Shown: positions 10,090 through 18,721 of the stretch, piece by piece
Position numbering within the stretch: position 1 is the first letter of the stretch
Layout: each line of letters begins with the position of its first letter
Source: an uncultured Bacteroides sp.
Lineage (GTDB): Bacteria; Bacteroidota; Bacteroidia; Bacteroidales; Bacteroidaceae
Direction of reading: 5' to 3'
Assembly: GCA_944322285.1 (NCBI GenBank)
Contig: CALUOR010000010.1
Location: 25,614-89,613 of the forward strand
DNA length: 64,000 nucleotides
Program-made: the position numbers and the translations under genes
Notes under the pieces: model-generated
What the model was told of the DNA's origin: nothing
Databases searched by the model: none
The model's input: only the letters and a program-made list of their open reading frames with translations

Positions 10090-11451
10090 ATGACAAAGGT
10101 AAAAAGATTGACATTGACAGTCCTATGCATGGCGGGCTTGTCTGCCTGGGGGCAAACGCCTGCAGACACCCTGCCCGCCCGCTGGGACTTGCAGACGTGC
10201 ATCGACTACGCCCTCGCGCACAACATCACCGTGCAGAAGAGCCGTATCAGCGCGGAAAGTTCGGAAGAGGACCTGAAAACATCCAAGTCGGCCCTCTTCC
10301 CCAGCCTGAACGCCAGCATGAGCCAACGCATCGTGAACCGTCCCAACACCACGAGCGGAACCATCATCAGCGGCGACAACATCAGCACCAGCCAAAGCAA
10401 GACATCGTACAATGGCTCTTACGGCATCGACGCCAACTGGACCCTCTACAACGGAGGCAAACGGCTGAACACCATCAAGCAGAACGAACTGAACCAACGC
10501 ATCGCCTCCCTGGCCGTCAGCGAGAGCGAGAACAGCATCCAGGAGAGCATCGCCCAAACCTTCGTGCAGATACTCTACGCCGCCGAAGCAGTGAAGGTGA
10601 ACGAAGCCACCTTGGAGACCAGCCAGGCGCAATACGAACGGGGCAAGCAACTGCACGAGGCGGGAAGCCTCTCCCTGGCCGACTTGGCACAACTGGAGGC
10701 GCAGGTGAGCAACGACCGCTATCAGGTGGTAACCTCCGAAGCAACCTTGCAGGACTATCGGCTGCAACTGAAACAACTCCTCGAACTGGACGGAGACATG
10801 GAGATGACACTCGTCCTGCCCGCCTTGGGCGATGAAGCAGCCCTCGCTCCTCTGCCCCAGAAAGCCGACGTCTACCGCGCCGCCCTCGCCCTGAGGCCGG
10901 AGATAGAGTCGGGCAAGCTCAGCGTAGACGCCGCCGACCTCGACATCAAGATTGCCCGCTCAGGCTACATACCCAGCATCAGCCTCACAGCAGGCATCGG
11001 GAGCAGCAACACCAACGGAAACGACTTCACCTTCTCGGAACAAATCAAGCAGAACTGGAACAACTCGCTGGGCGTCACCCTCAGCATCCCCCTCTGGGAC
11101 CAGCGGCAGACCAAAAGCGCCATACGCAAGGCGAAACTGCAGAAGCAGACCACCCAACTGGACCTGCTGGACACGCAGAAGGAACTGTACCGCACCATCG
11201 AGACCCTCTGGTTGGACGCCCGCAGCGCACAGCAGCAATATGAGGCAGCCCGCGCACAGGTGGAAAGCACGGAGACCAGCTTCGCCCTCGTCAGCGAACA
11301 GTTCAACCTGGGCATGAAAAACACCGTGGAACTGCTCACCGAGAAGAACAACCTCCTCATGGCCCGTCAGCAACTCCTGCAAGCCAAGTACATGGCCATA
11401 CTGAACCGCCAGCTACTGAAATTCTATCAAGGAGAAACGATTAAACTATAA
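10090..11451 (+). CDS. TolC-family outer membrane efflux protein
   Basis: About 453 residues from the ATG at 10090; an in-frame ATG at 10048 would lie upstream of the -7 box. A signal peptide (LTLTVLCMAGLSAWGQ) leads into DLQTCIDYALAHN, the usual first helix of outer membrane efflux proteins. The body shows two repeats of long amphipathic helices rich in Gln, Glu and Ala. It would form the trimeric exit duct of the pump whose adaptor gene starts only 6 nt after this stop. Confidence 0.9.
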   Translation: MTKVKRLTLTVLCMAGLSAWGQTPADTLPARWDLQTCIDYALAHNITVQKSRISAESSEEDLKTSKSALFPSLNASMSQRIVNRPNTTSGTIISGDNISTSQSKTSYNGSYGIDANWTLYNGGKRLNTIKQNELNQRIASLAVSESENSIQESIAQTFVQILYAAEAVKVNEATLETSQAQYERGKQLHEAGSLSLADLAQLEAQVSNDRYQVVTSEATLQDYRLQLKQLLELDGDMEMTLVLPALGDEAALAPLPQKADVYRAALALRPEIESGKLSVDAADLDIKIARSGYIPSISLTAGIGSSNTNGNDFTFSEQIKQNWNNSLGVTLSIPLWDQRQTKSAIRKAKLQKQTTQLDLLDTQKELYRTIETLWLDARSAQQQYEAARAQVESTETSFALVSEQFNLGMKNTVELLTEKNNLLMARQQLLQAKYMAILNRQLLKFYQGETIKL

Positions 11452-11457
11452 GCAGAT

Positions 11458-12681
11458 ATGAAGAAGAAAACCATCATCCTCTCCGTCCTCATCGCCCTCA
11501 TCGTGATAGGCGGAGCCGTCTGGGCATTGGGCGGAAGCAAGGCCAAGCACCAGATAACCTACGCCACGGCTCCTGTGGCAAAGGGCGAAATATCCGAGTC
11601 GGTCACCGCCACCGGCACCATCGAACCCGTCACCGAAGTCGAAGTAGGTACGCAGGTGAGCGGCATCATCGATCAAATCTATGTGGACTACAACTCCGTG
11701 GTAAAGCAAGGACAACTCATCGCCATGATGGACCGTGTCACCCTGGAGAGCGAAGTAGCTTCCGCCAAGGCCGCCTTCAACGGAGCCAAGGCCGAGTACG
11801 AATACCAACAGAAACTCTACGAGCGCAACAAAGGCCTGCACGCCAAGCAGCTGATAGCCGACACGGACTACGAGCAGTCGGAGTACAACTACCTCATGGC
11901 CAAAGCCAACTACGAGAGCAGCCAGGCGGCACTGGCCAAGGCTGAACGCAACCTGTCGTACACCATCATCACCGCCCCCATCGACGGCATCGTCATCAGC
12001 AAGGACGTGGAGGAAGGACAGACCGTGGCATCCGGCTTCGAGACGCCCACCCTCTTCACCATCGCCGCCGACCTGACACAGATGCAGGTGGTGGCCGACG
12101 TGGACGAGGCTGACATAGGCGGCGTGGCGGAAGGACAGCGCGTCACCTTCACCGTGGACGCCTACCCGAACGACACCTTCGAGGGCACCGTGACACAGAT
12201 ACGTTTGGGAGAATCGTCGGACACGAGCGCGGGCACTTCGACCAGCAGCACCGTGGTGACCTACGAGGTAGTCATCACCGCCCCTAACCCGGATTTGAAA
12301 CTGAAACCTCGCCTCACGGCCAACGTCACCATCTACACGCTGGACCGTCACGACGTGCTCTGCGTGCCCGCCCGTGCCCTTCGCTTCACGCCCGAAGCAC
12401 CCCTCATCACGCCCGACGCCGTGGTGAACGACTGCCCCGGCGAGCACAAACTGTGGACGCGCGAGGGCAACACCTTCACCGCACACGCCGTACAGGTGGG
12501 CATCAGCAACGGCATCAACACCGAAATCCTGGGCGGCATCTCCGAAGGGACACAGGTGGTGACCGAAGCCACGTTGTCAAATAATATGCCAATGGCCGGA
12601 CCCGCCCCCGCAGCCGGCGAGCGTAGCCCCTTCATGCCAGGCCCTCCGGGAAGCGACAAGAAGGACAAGCAGAGAAAGTAA
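11458..12681 (+). CDS. Periplasmic adaptor (MacA/HlyD type) of an ABC-driven tripartite pump
   Basis: 407 residues. An N-terminal membrane anchor (TIILSVLIALIVIGGAVWAL) precedes the split biotinyl-lipoyl halves (TGTIEPVTEVEVGTQVSG and YTIITAPIDGIVIS), a helical hairpin of about residues 95-160 and beta-barrel domains. It bridges the inner-membrane MacB-like permease to the TolC-like duct. The tail is Pro/Gly/Lys rich. It is followed by a 225-bp gap filled with a 23-bp-period repeat cluster before the ATPase gene. Confidence 0.9.
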   Translation: MKKKTIILSVLIALIVIGGAVWALGGSKAKHQITYATAPVAKGEISESVTATGTIEPVTEVEVGTQVSGIIDQIYVDYNSVVKQGQLIAMMDRVTLESEVASAKAAFNGAKAEYEYQQKLYERNKGLHAKQLIADTDYEQSEYNYLMAKANYESSQAALAKAERNLSYTIITAPIDGIVISKDVEEGQTVASGFETPTLFTIAADLTQMQVVADVDEADIGGVAEGQRVTFTVDAYPNDTFEGTVTQIRLGESSDTSAGTSTSSTVVTYEVVITAPNPDLKLKPRLTANVTIYTLDRHDVLCVPARALRFTPEAPLITPDAVVNDCPGEHKLWTREGNTFTAHAVQVGISNGINTEILGGISEGTQVVTEATLSNNMPMAGPAPAAGERSPFMPGPPGSDKKDKQRK

Positions 12682-12712
12682 ATACAATACATTGTATACC
12701 AGCAGATTACAA

Positions 12713-12860
12713 TATACGTACATCGATGCTAACGACATACGTACATCGACACTCACGATGTACGTACATCGACACCATCGACATACGTATGTCTCCACCT
12801 TAGACATACGTATGTGTCGACCTGACACATACGTATGTGTCCACCGCAGACTTACGTATG
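12713..12860. repeat. Seven-copy 23-bp-period cluster with TACGTA cores
   Basis: TACGTA occurs at 12715, 12738, 12761, 12784, 12807, 12830 and 12853, exactly 23 bp apart each time. Early units continue CATCGAC and later units TGTSTCSACC, so the units drift while the period is kept. It lies between two cotranscribed genes of the efflux operon. Confidence 0.9.
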
Positions 12861-12905
12861 TCCTTAGCTGTAAAGAACTATAACCATCAATAAGAACCAT
12901 CTATC

Positions 12906-13652
12906 ATGAGCAAGACCGTAATCGAACTCCACGACATCCGCCGCAACTTCATCGTAGGCGACGAGACGGTACATGCCCTGCGGGGCGTGTCGTTCAACAT
13001 CACCGAAGGCGAGTTCGTCACCATCATGGGCACCAGCGGCTCGGGCAAATCGACGCTGCTCAACATATTAGGTTGCCTCGACACACCCACCAGCGGCGAA
13101 TACCTGCTGGACGGCACCCCGGTGCGCACCATGTCGAAGCCCCAGCGCGCCGTCCTGCGCAACCGCAAGATAGGCTTCGTATTCCAGAACTACAACCTAC
13201 TGCCCAAGACGACGGCGGTGGAGAACGTGGAACTGCCCCTGATGTACAACCCCAGCGTAAGCGCCGCCGAACGCCGCCGCCGTGCCATAGACTCCCTGGT
13301 GGCCGTAGGCTTGGGCGACCGTCTGGAGCATAAGTCCAACCAAATGTCGGGCGGACAGATGCAACGTGTGGCCATCGCGCGGGCGCTGGTGAACAATCCC
13401 GCCGTCATCCTGGCGGACGAAGCGACGGGAAACCTGGACACCCGCACGTCGTTCGAGATACTGGTGCTCTTCCAACGGCTGCACGCCGAGGGGCGCACCA
13501 TCATCTTCGTGACGCACAATCCCGACATCGCCCAATACAGCAGCCGCAACATCCGCCTGCGCGACGGGCATGTCACCGAGGACACCATTAATAAAAATAT
13601 ACTGTCGGCACAGGCGACGCTGGAGGCGTTGCCTAAGAATGTAGACGATTAA
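12906..13652 (+). CDS. ABC transporter ATPase (MacB/LolD type)
   Basis: 248 residues. Walker A GTSGSGKST near 42-50, Q-loop FVFQNYNLLPKT, signature MSGGQMQRVAIARAL, Walker B VILADEATGNLD and the switch His in VTHNPDI. These sequences place it with the ATPases that power MacAB-type export or lipoprotein release. The permease partner is the next gene, after a nested palindromic element. Confidence 0.93.
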   Translation: MSKTVIELHDIRRNFIVGDETVHALRGVSFNITEGEFVTIMGTSGSGKSTLLNILGCLDTPTSGEYLLDGTPVRTMSKPQRAVLRNRKIGFVFQNYNLLPKTTAVENVELPLMYNPSVSAAERRRRAIDSLVAVGLGDRLEHKSNQMSGGQMQRVAIARALVNNPAVILADEATGNLDTRTSFEILVLFQRLHAEGRTIIFVTHNPDIAQYSSRNIRLRDGHVTEDTINKNILSAQATLEALPKNVDD

Positions 13653-13667
13653 GACAAATGGGAATTT

Positions 13668-13855
13668 ATTTTTAGGCACGGATTACACGGATTACATGGA
13701 TTTTTTAAAGGGCTTGCCCTGTCACCCCGAGCGTAGTCGAGGGGTCTCACGTAGCACATACTCAGTATAACATGAGATGTCTCGACAAGCTCGACATGAC
13801 AGACACCATTCGTTTAAGGAAATCTGTCTAATCCGTGTAATCCGTGCCTAAAAAC
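13668..13855. repeat. Nested palindromic intergenic element, copy 2
   Basis: Same architecture as 757-941: outer arms based on TTTAGGCACGGATTACACGG, inner arms TGTCACCCCGAGCGTAGTCG... and ...TCTCGACAAGCTCGACATGACA. The about 55-bp core around CTCACGTAGCACATACTCAG is nearly identical to copy 1. It sits between the ATPase and permease genes of one operon. Confidence 0.85.
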
Positions 13856-13877
13856 AACCCGATAAATTATCATTTAT

Positions 13878-15095
13878 ATGAACGGAACAAACCTTTTCAA
13901 AATAGCCCTGCGCGCCTTGGCCAACAACAAGCTGAGGTCGTTCCTCACGATGCTGGGCATCATCATCGGCGTGGCGTCGGTCATCACGATGCTGGCCATC
14001 GGGCAAGGCTCCAAGCGGAGCATACAGGCGCAAATCAGCGAGATGGGCTCCAACATGATTATGATTCACCCGGGAGGCGAGCGCCGGGGAGGCGTGCGCA
14101 TGGACCCCAGCGAGATGCAGACGCTGAAGCTGACCGACTACGAGTCGCTCAGGGACGAGACCAACTTCCTCTCCGCCGTCAGCCCCAACGTGAACAGCAG
14201 CGGACAGCTCATCGCCGGCAACAACAACTATCCCTCCAGCGTGAGCGGCGTGGGACTCGACTACTTGGAGATACGCCAACTGACGGTGGAGCAGGGCGAG
14301 ATGTTCACCGAACAGGACATTCAGACCTCCGCCAAGGTGTGCGTCATCGGCAAGACCATCGTAGACAACCTCTTCCCCGGACGTGACCCCATCGGGCAGA
14401 CCATCCGCTTCAACCAAGTGCCCTTCCGCGTGGTGGGCGTGCTCAAAAGCAAAGGCTACAACTCCATGGGCATGGACCAGGACGACATCGTGCTGGCGCC
14501 TTACTCCACCGTGATGAAACGCCTCTTGGCGCAGACCTACCTGGAAAGCATCTACGCCAGCGCCTTGAGCGAGGACATGACGGACTATGCCACGGAGGAA
14601 GTCAGCGAGATACTGCGCCGCAACCACAAGCTGAAGGCCGAGGACGCCGACGACTTCAACATCCGCAGCCAGGAGGAACTAAGCTCGATGCTGAACTCTA
14701 CGACCGACCTCATGACCACGTTGCTGGCCTGCATAGCGGGCATCTCGCTCGTGGTGGGCGGCATCGGCATCATGAACATCATGTACGTCAGCGTGACGGA
14801 ACGCACCCGTGAGATAGGCCTGCGCATGTCGGTCGGGGCGCGCGGCGTGGACATCCTGAGCCAGTTCCTCATCGAGGCCATCCTCATCAGCATCACGGGC
14901 GGGCTTATCGGAGTCATCATCGGGTGCGGCGCGTCGGTCATAGTGAAGAACGTGGCCCACTGGCCCATCTACATACAGACGTGGAGTGTGCTGCTCTCCT
15001 TCGCCGTCTGCACGGTGACGGGCGTGTTCTTCGGCTGGTATCCTGCCAAGAAAGCCGCCGACCTCGACCCGATAGAGGCCATCAGATATGAATGA
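13878..15095 (+). CDS. MacB-like ABC transporter permease
   Basis: 405 residues. One transmembrane helix near the N-terminus (LTMLGIIIGVASVITMLAI), a large periplasmic MacB core domain (about 45-280) and three C-terminal FtsX-type helices, with ERTREIGLRMSVGA in the coupling region. With the preceding ATPase it forms a mechanotransmission pump driving export through the adaptor and TolC duct. The substrate cannot be deduced; macrolides, peptides or lipids are all possible. Confidence 0.92.
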   Translation: MNGTNLFKIALRALANNKLRSFLTMLGIIIGVASVITMLAIGQGSKRSIQAQISEMGSNMIMIHPGGERRGGVRMDPSEMQTLKLTDYESLRDETNFLSAVSPNVNSSGQLIAGNNNYPSSVSGVGLDYLEIRQLTVEQGEMFTEQDIQTSAKVCVIGKTIVDNLFPGRDPIGQTIRFNQVPFRVVGVLKSKGYNSMGMDQDDIVLAPYSTVMKRLLAQTYLESIYASALSEDMTDYATEEVSEILRRNHKLKAEDADDFNIRSQEELSSMLNSTTDLMTTLLACIAGISLVVGGIGIMNIMYVSVTERTREIGLRMSVGARGVDILSQFLIEAILISITGGLIGVIIGCGASVIVKNVAHWPIYIQTWSVLLSFAVCTVTGVFFGWYPAKKAADLDPIEAIRYE

Positions 15096-15185
15096 TGAAT
15101 GAAGAATGATGAATTCTCAAGGATGCCGCAAGGTAATTCTTCATTTTGCGCGAAGCGCGATTCTTCATTCTTCATTAAAAAACAC

Positions 15186-15193
15186 TATCTTTG
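15186..15193 (+). promoter_or_regulatory. -7 box immediately before the sensor kinase gene
   Basis: TATCTTTG matches TAnnTTTG. Only 5 bp separate it from tandem ATG codons at 15199 and 15202, so the transcript would be almost leaderless unless translation starts further in (next in-frame ATG at 15247). Confidence 0.5.
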
Positions 15194-15198
15194 CCGAT

Positions 15199-16260
15199 AT
15201 GATGAAACCGGAGAACATACATAAACGTCCCCAAGCGGTGGAAGTGATGGTACACATCCTGGCGTGGGGCATCGTGTTCGCCTTCCCCATCGCCATGATG
15301 AGTCGGGGCGGTCTCAGTGTGGAGTGGCACGACTATATGCGCAGCCTCCTGATGGTGCTCGCTTATGCCATAGTGTTTTACGTCAACTACTTCATCTTCG
15401 TGCCCCGGTTCCTCTCGCAAGGACGGATAAAGAAGATGCTGGCAGGAAACGTGGCGCTCATCGTGGCCATGGTGCTCGCCTTGCACTTCGGCATGGAGTT
15501 CCTGTCGCACACCTTGCTCCCCAACCGTCCGCCTCATCCCATGGGACCTCCCAAGACCATCTTCATGCTTCGCGACATCGGCAGCATGATACTGACCGCA
15601 GGCTTGAGCGCCGCCATCAAGATGAGCCGCCGGTGGACGCAGTTGGAAGCCGCCCGCCGCGAGGCCGAGCAACGCCGCACGGAGGCCGAACTGAAAAACC
15701 TGCGCAACCAGCTCAACCCCCACTTCCTGCTCAACACGCTGAACAACATCTACGCCCTCATCGCCTTCGACACGGACAAGGCGCAACAGGCCGTGCAGGA
15801 CCTGAGCCGCCTGCTTCGCCACGTGCTCTACGACAACCAGCAGGAGACCGTCCCCCTCTGCAAGGAGATGGACTTCATACGCAACTACATCGAACTGATG
15901 CGCATCCGCCTCTCGGCAAACGTGGAGGTAGAGACCCGCTTCGACGTGCGTCCCGACAGTCACACGGAGATAGCGCCCCTTATCTTCATCTCCCTCATCG
16001 AGAATGCTTTCAAACATGGCATCTCGCCCACAAAGCCCAGCTACATCCGCATCTGCTTCGAGGAGAATCCGCGGGAAGTGAAGTGCGAGATACGCAACAG
16101 CTGTTACCCCAAGACCGGAGCCGACAAGAGCGGAAGCGGCATCGGCCTGGAGCAGGTGCGCAAGCGTCTGGAACTGACCTATCCTGGCCGGTACGAGTGG
16201 AAGCATGGCGTAAGCCCCGACGGAAAAGAATATCAATCGCTATTGACTATACATATATAA
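15199..16260 (+). CDS. LytS/YehU-type sensor histidine kinase
   Basis: About 354 residues from the ATG at 15199; an ORF start at 15106 lies in repeat-like DNA and would precede the -7 box. Four hydrophobic segments fill the first 150 residues, then a coiled-coil linker. The kinase core shows the H-box LRNQLNPHFLLNTLNNIYAL with the phosphoacceptor His, the N-box LIENAFKHGISP and the G-box SGSGIGLEQVRKRL. It pairs with the LytTR regulator 17 nt downstream. The adjacent efflux operon suggests envelope-stress sensing, which is inference only. Confidence 0.9.
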   Translation: MMKPENIHKRPQAVEVMVHILAWGIVFAFPIAMMSRGGLSVEWHDYMRSLLMVLAYAIVFYVNYFIFVPRFLSQGRIKKMLAGNVALIVAMVLALHFGMEFLSHTLLPNRPPHPMGPPKTIFMLRDIGSMILTAGLSAAIKMSRRWTQLEAARREAEQRRTEAELKNLRNQLNPHFLLNTLNNIYALIAFDTDKAQQAVQDLSRLLRHVLYDNQQETVPLCKEMDFIRNYIELMRIRLSANVEVETRFDVRPDSHTEIAPLIFISLIENAFKHGISPTKPSYIRICFEENPREVKCEIRNSCYPKTGADKSGSGIGLEQVRKRLELTYPGRYEWKHGVSPDGKEYQSLLTIHI

Positions 16261-16277
16261 TATAAATAATAAGAGCT

Positions 16278-16979
16278 ATGACCCTGAATTGCGCAATCGT
16301 AGACGATGAACCTTTGGCCCTCGACCTGATGGAGAGCTATGTAGCCAAGACGCCCTTCCTGAATCTGACAGGCAAATACTCCAGTGCCGTGCAGGCCATG
16401 AAAGAATTGCCCGAGAGACAGGTCGACTTGTTGTTTTTAGACATTCAGATGCCTGAACTTAGCGGACTTGAATACTCCAAGATGGTGTCGCCCGATACGC
16501 GCGTTGTCTTCACCACCGCCTTCGAGCAGTATGCCATCGACGGCTATCGGGTCAATGCACTCGACTATCTGCTGAAGCCTATCTCTTATGCCGATTTCCT
16601 GCAAGCCGCCAACAAGGCCGTGCAATGGTTCGAATTGCTCCAACAGCCCAAAGAGGAAATAACTTCCATATTCGTAAAGAGCGACTACAAACTCATACAG
16701 ATACCCTTGGACAACATCCTCTACATCGAAGGCCTGAAAGACTACATCAAGATATACGAGGAAGGCGCCTCCAAACCCATCCTTTCACTGATGAGCATGA
16801 AAGCCGTCGAAGAGTTGCTGCCCGCCTCCCGCTTCATGCGCGTACACCGCTCCTTCATCGTGCAGAAAGAGAAGATACGTGTGGTAGACCGCGGACGCAT
16901 CATCTTCGGCAAGACATACATACCCGTCAGCGACAGCTACAAGCAGGCTTTTCAGGAGTATCTGGATAAGCGGAGCTGA
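16278..16979 (+). CDS. LytTR-family response regulator
   Basis: 233 residues. The N-terminal receiver domain has the acidic pair in CAIVDDEPLA, the phosphoacceptor Asp in LLFLDIQMPELSG and the conserved Lys in YLLKPIS. The C-terminal LytTR DNA-binding domain starts near residue 130 (SIFVKSDYKLIQIPLDNILYIE written here only in part: SDYKLIQIP...ILYIEGLKDYIKI) and includes FMRVHRSFIV. Cognate partner of the preceding kinase. Confidence 0.93.
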   Translation: MTLNCAIVDDEPLALDLMESYVAKTPFLNLTGKYSSAVQAMKELPERQVDLLFLDIQMPELSGLEYSKMVSPDTRVVFTTAFEQYAIDGYRVNALDYLLKPISYADFLQAANKAVQWFELLQQPKEEITSIFVKSDYKLIQIPLDNILYIEGLKDYIKIYEEGASKPILSLMSMKAVEELLPASRFMRVHRSFIVQKEKIRVVDRGRIIFGKTYIPVSDSYKQAFQEYLDKRS

Positions 16980-17034
16980 AAAGCCTGCCTCTTTTAAAGA
17001 AAGTCTGTTTTCTGAAAGAAGAAATGCTTTCCTC

Positions 17035-18567
17035 TTAACGTTTTACCTTCACTTCATACAAGTCGCCACGGCGGTCCTTCAAGTTGCGCACGCTTCCGTA
17101 GGTGTGAAGCTCGCTCAACAGGTCGAGGTCAACATCGGACACGAGAATCATCTCCGTATTGGGCGTGGCCTCGGCACGGCGTCCGTCCGTAGGGAAGGCG
17201 AAGTCACAGGGAGTGAACACACCGCTTTGGGCATACTGGATGTCCATGTTGTGCACACGGGGCAGGTTACCCACGCTTCCGGCGATGACCACAAAGCATT
17301 CGTTCTCGATGGCACGGGCATGGGCACATACACGCACCCGGCTGAAGGCGTTTTGCGTGTCGGTGAGGAAAGGCACGAAAAGTATCTGCATGCCTTGGTC
17401 GGCCATGATGCGCGAGAGTTCGGGGAACTCCACGTCGTAGCAGATGAGCACGCCTATCTTGGCGCAATCCGTCTCAAAAGTCTGTATGGAGCGCCCTCCG
17501 CTCAGTCCCCAACTCTTTATCTCGTCGGGGGTGACGTGTATCTTCTCGTACATCTCGTACGTACCGTCCCTGCGGCACAGGAAGCCCACGTTGTAGAGTT
17601 TACCGTCCTCCTTGATGAGCGGCATGCTTCCGGTGATGATGTTGATGTTGTAGCTGATGGCCAGGTTGATAAAGCGGTCGCGTATGTCGTCCGTGTAGGC
17701 GGCCAGCCCGCGGATGGCTTCGGACTCCACCTCGTTGTTGAAGCGGGCCATCAACGGAGCGTTGAAGTATTCGGGGAAGAGGATGAAGTCGCTCTTATAG
17801 TCGCTCACGGCATCTACGAAGAACTCCACCTGCTCGAACAGCTCGTCCACATCCTTGTACGAGCGCATCTGCCACTGCACCAAGCCCACACGTACCGTAG
17901 TCTTCGGGTTGATGTACTCCTGCGTAGGGGGCTGGTAATAGATGTTGTCCCACTGGAGGAGGCAGGCGTAATGCTTGGATTCCTCATCGTTGGGCAGATA
18001 GTTGCGCATCACCTTGCGCACGTGGAAGTCGTTGGAGAGTTGGAAGGTGAGCACGGGGTCGTAGATTTCCTTCTGGCGCACCTTGTCGATGTATTCCTTG
18101 GGGCGCATCTGGTCGGCATACTTGTGATAGTTGGGGATGCGTCCGCCAAACATGATGGCCTTCAGGTTGAGTTTCTCGCAAAGCTCCTTGCGGTATTCGT
18201 ACATACGGCGCGCCAGGCGCAAGCCTCGGTATTGCGGGTGGATAAACACCTCTATACCATATAATATATTACCCTTGGGATTGTGCGTGTTGAAGGTTTC
18301 CTTACCGGTGACCTGGGCGTAGGTGTGGTCGTTCTTCACATCGTCATAGTTGACAATGATGGAGAGGGCGCAGCCTACGATTTTATCGTCCACCACGGTC
18401 ACTATCTGCCCTTCGGGGAATATCTTAATCAGTTTTTCTATCTGTTTGTGTGTCCAGAATACATCGCTTCCATCCGTATACACACGGGTAAATGACTGGG
18501 CCAGTTGGTCGTAGTCTTCTATTTGCAGATTGCGTATCTGCACTTTGTTAATCTTTAATGAGTCCAT
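17035..18567 (-). CDS. Fused GNAT acetyltransferase / carbon-nitrogen hydrolase
   Basis: 510 residues, two domains. Residues about 10-205 are a GNAT fold with the acyl-CoA loop region VFIHPQYRGLRLARRMYEY. Residues about 225-505 are a nitrilase-superfamily hydrolase with the triad Glu266 (FPEYF), Lys342 (YEKIH) and Cys376 (LICYDVEFPE). This fusion is a recognised family. It probably acetylates an amine and hydrolyses an amide or deaminates a related substrate, but the reaction is not known from sequence. No partner genes are nearby. Confidence 0.9.
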   Translation of the reverse strand: MDSLKINKVQIRNLQIEDYDQLAQSFTRVYTDGSDVFWTHKQIEKLIKIFPEGQIVTVVDDKIVGCALSIIVNYDDVKNDHTYAQVTGKETFNTHNPKGNILYGIEVFIHPQYRGLRLARRMYEYRKELCEKLNLKAIMFGGRIPNYHKYADQMRPKEYIDKVRQKEIYDPVLTFQLSNDFHVRKVMRNYLPNDEESKHYACLLQWDNIYYQPPTQEYINPKTTVRVGLVQWQMRSYKDVDELFEQVEFFVDAVSDYKSDFILFPEYFNAPLMARFNNEVESEAIRGLAAYTDDIRDRFINLAISYNINIITGSMPLIKEDGKLYNVGFLCRRDGTYEMYEKIHVTPDEIKSWGLSGGRSIQTFETDCAKIGVLICYDVEFPELSRIMADQGMQILFVPFLTDTQNAFSRVRVCAHARAIENECFVVIAGSVGNLPRVHNMDIQYAQSGVFTPCDFAFPTDGRRAEATPNTEMILVSDVDLDLLSELHTYGSVRNLKDRRGDLYEVKVKR

Positions 18568-18587
18568 AAATGATAATTTATCGTTGT

Positions 18588-18715
18588 GTTTTACGGCACA
18601 CAGATGACACTGATGAGACAGATTTACACAGATTTTAAAGGGCTTCGCCTACAGGTTTAAAGAATAAATCTGTGGTCATCTTGTGAAATCTGTGTCATCT
18701 GCGTGCCATCTAAAT
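18588..18715. repeat. Palindromic intergenic element, copy 3 (divergent)
   Basis: Arms GGCACACAGATGACACTGAT and ATCTGTGTCATCTGCGTGCC flank a short centre with AAAGGGCTTCGCCT, which also occurs near the left part of copy 2. The outer arms belong to the GGCACGGATTACACGG type, but the inner palindrome is missing. Confidence 0.65.
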
Positions 18716-18721
18716 TCCCAT

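Noticed and set aside
12713-12860. CRISPR array
   Set aside because: Units are contiguous 23-bp repeats without unique spacers, and no cas genes are nearby. The other periodic clusters fail for the same reason.
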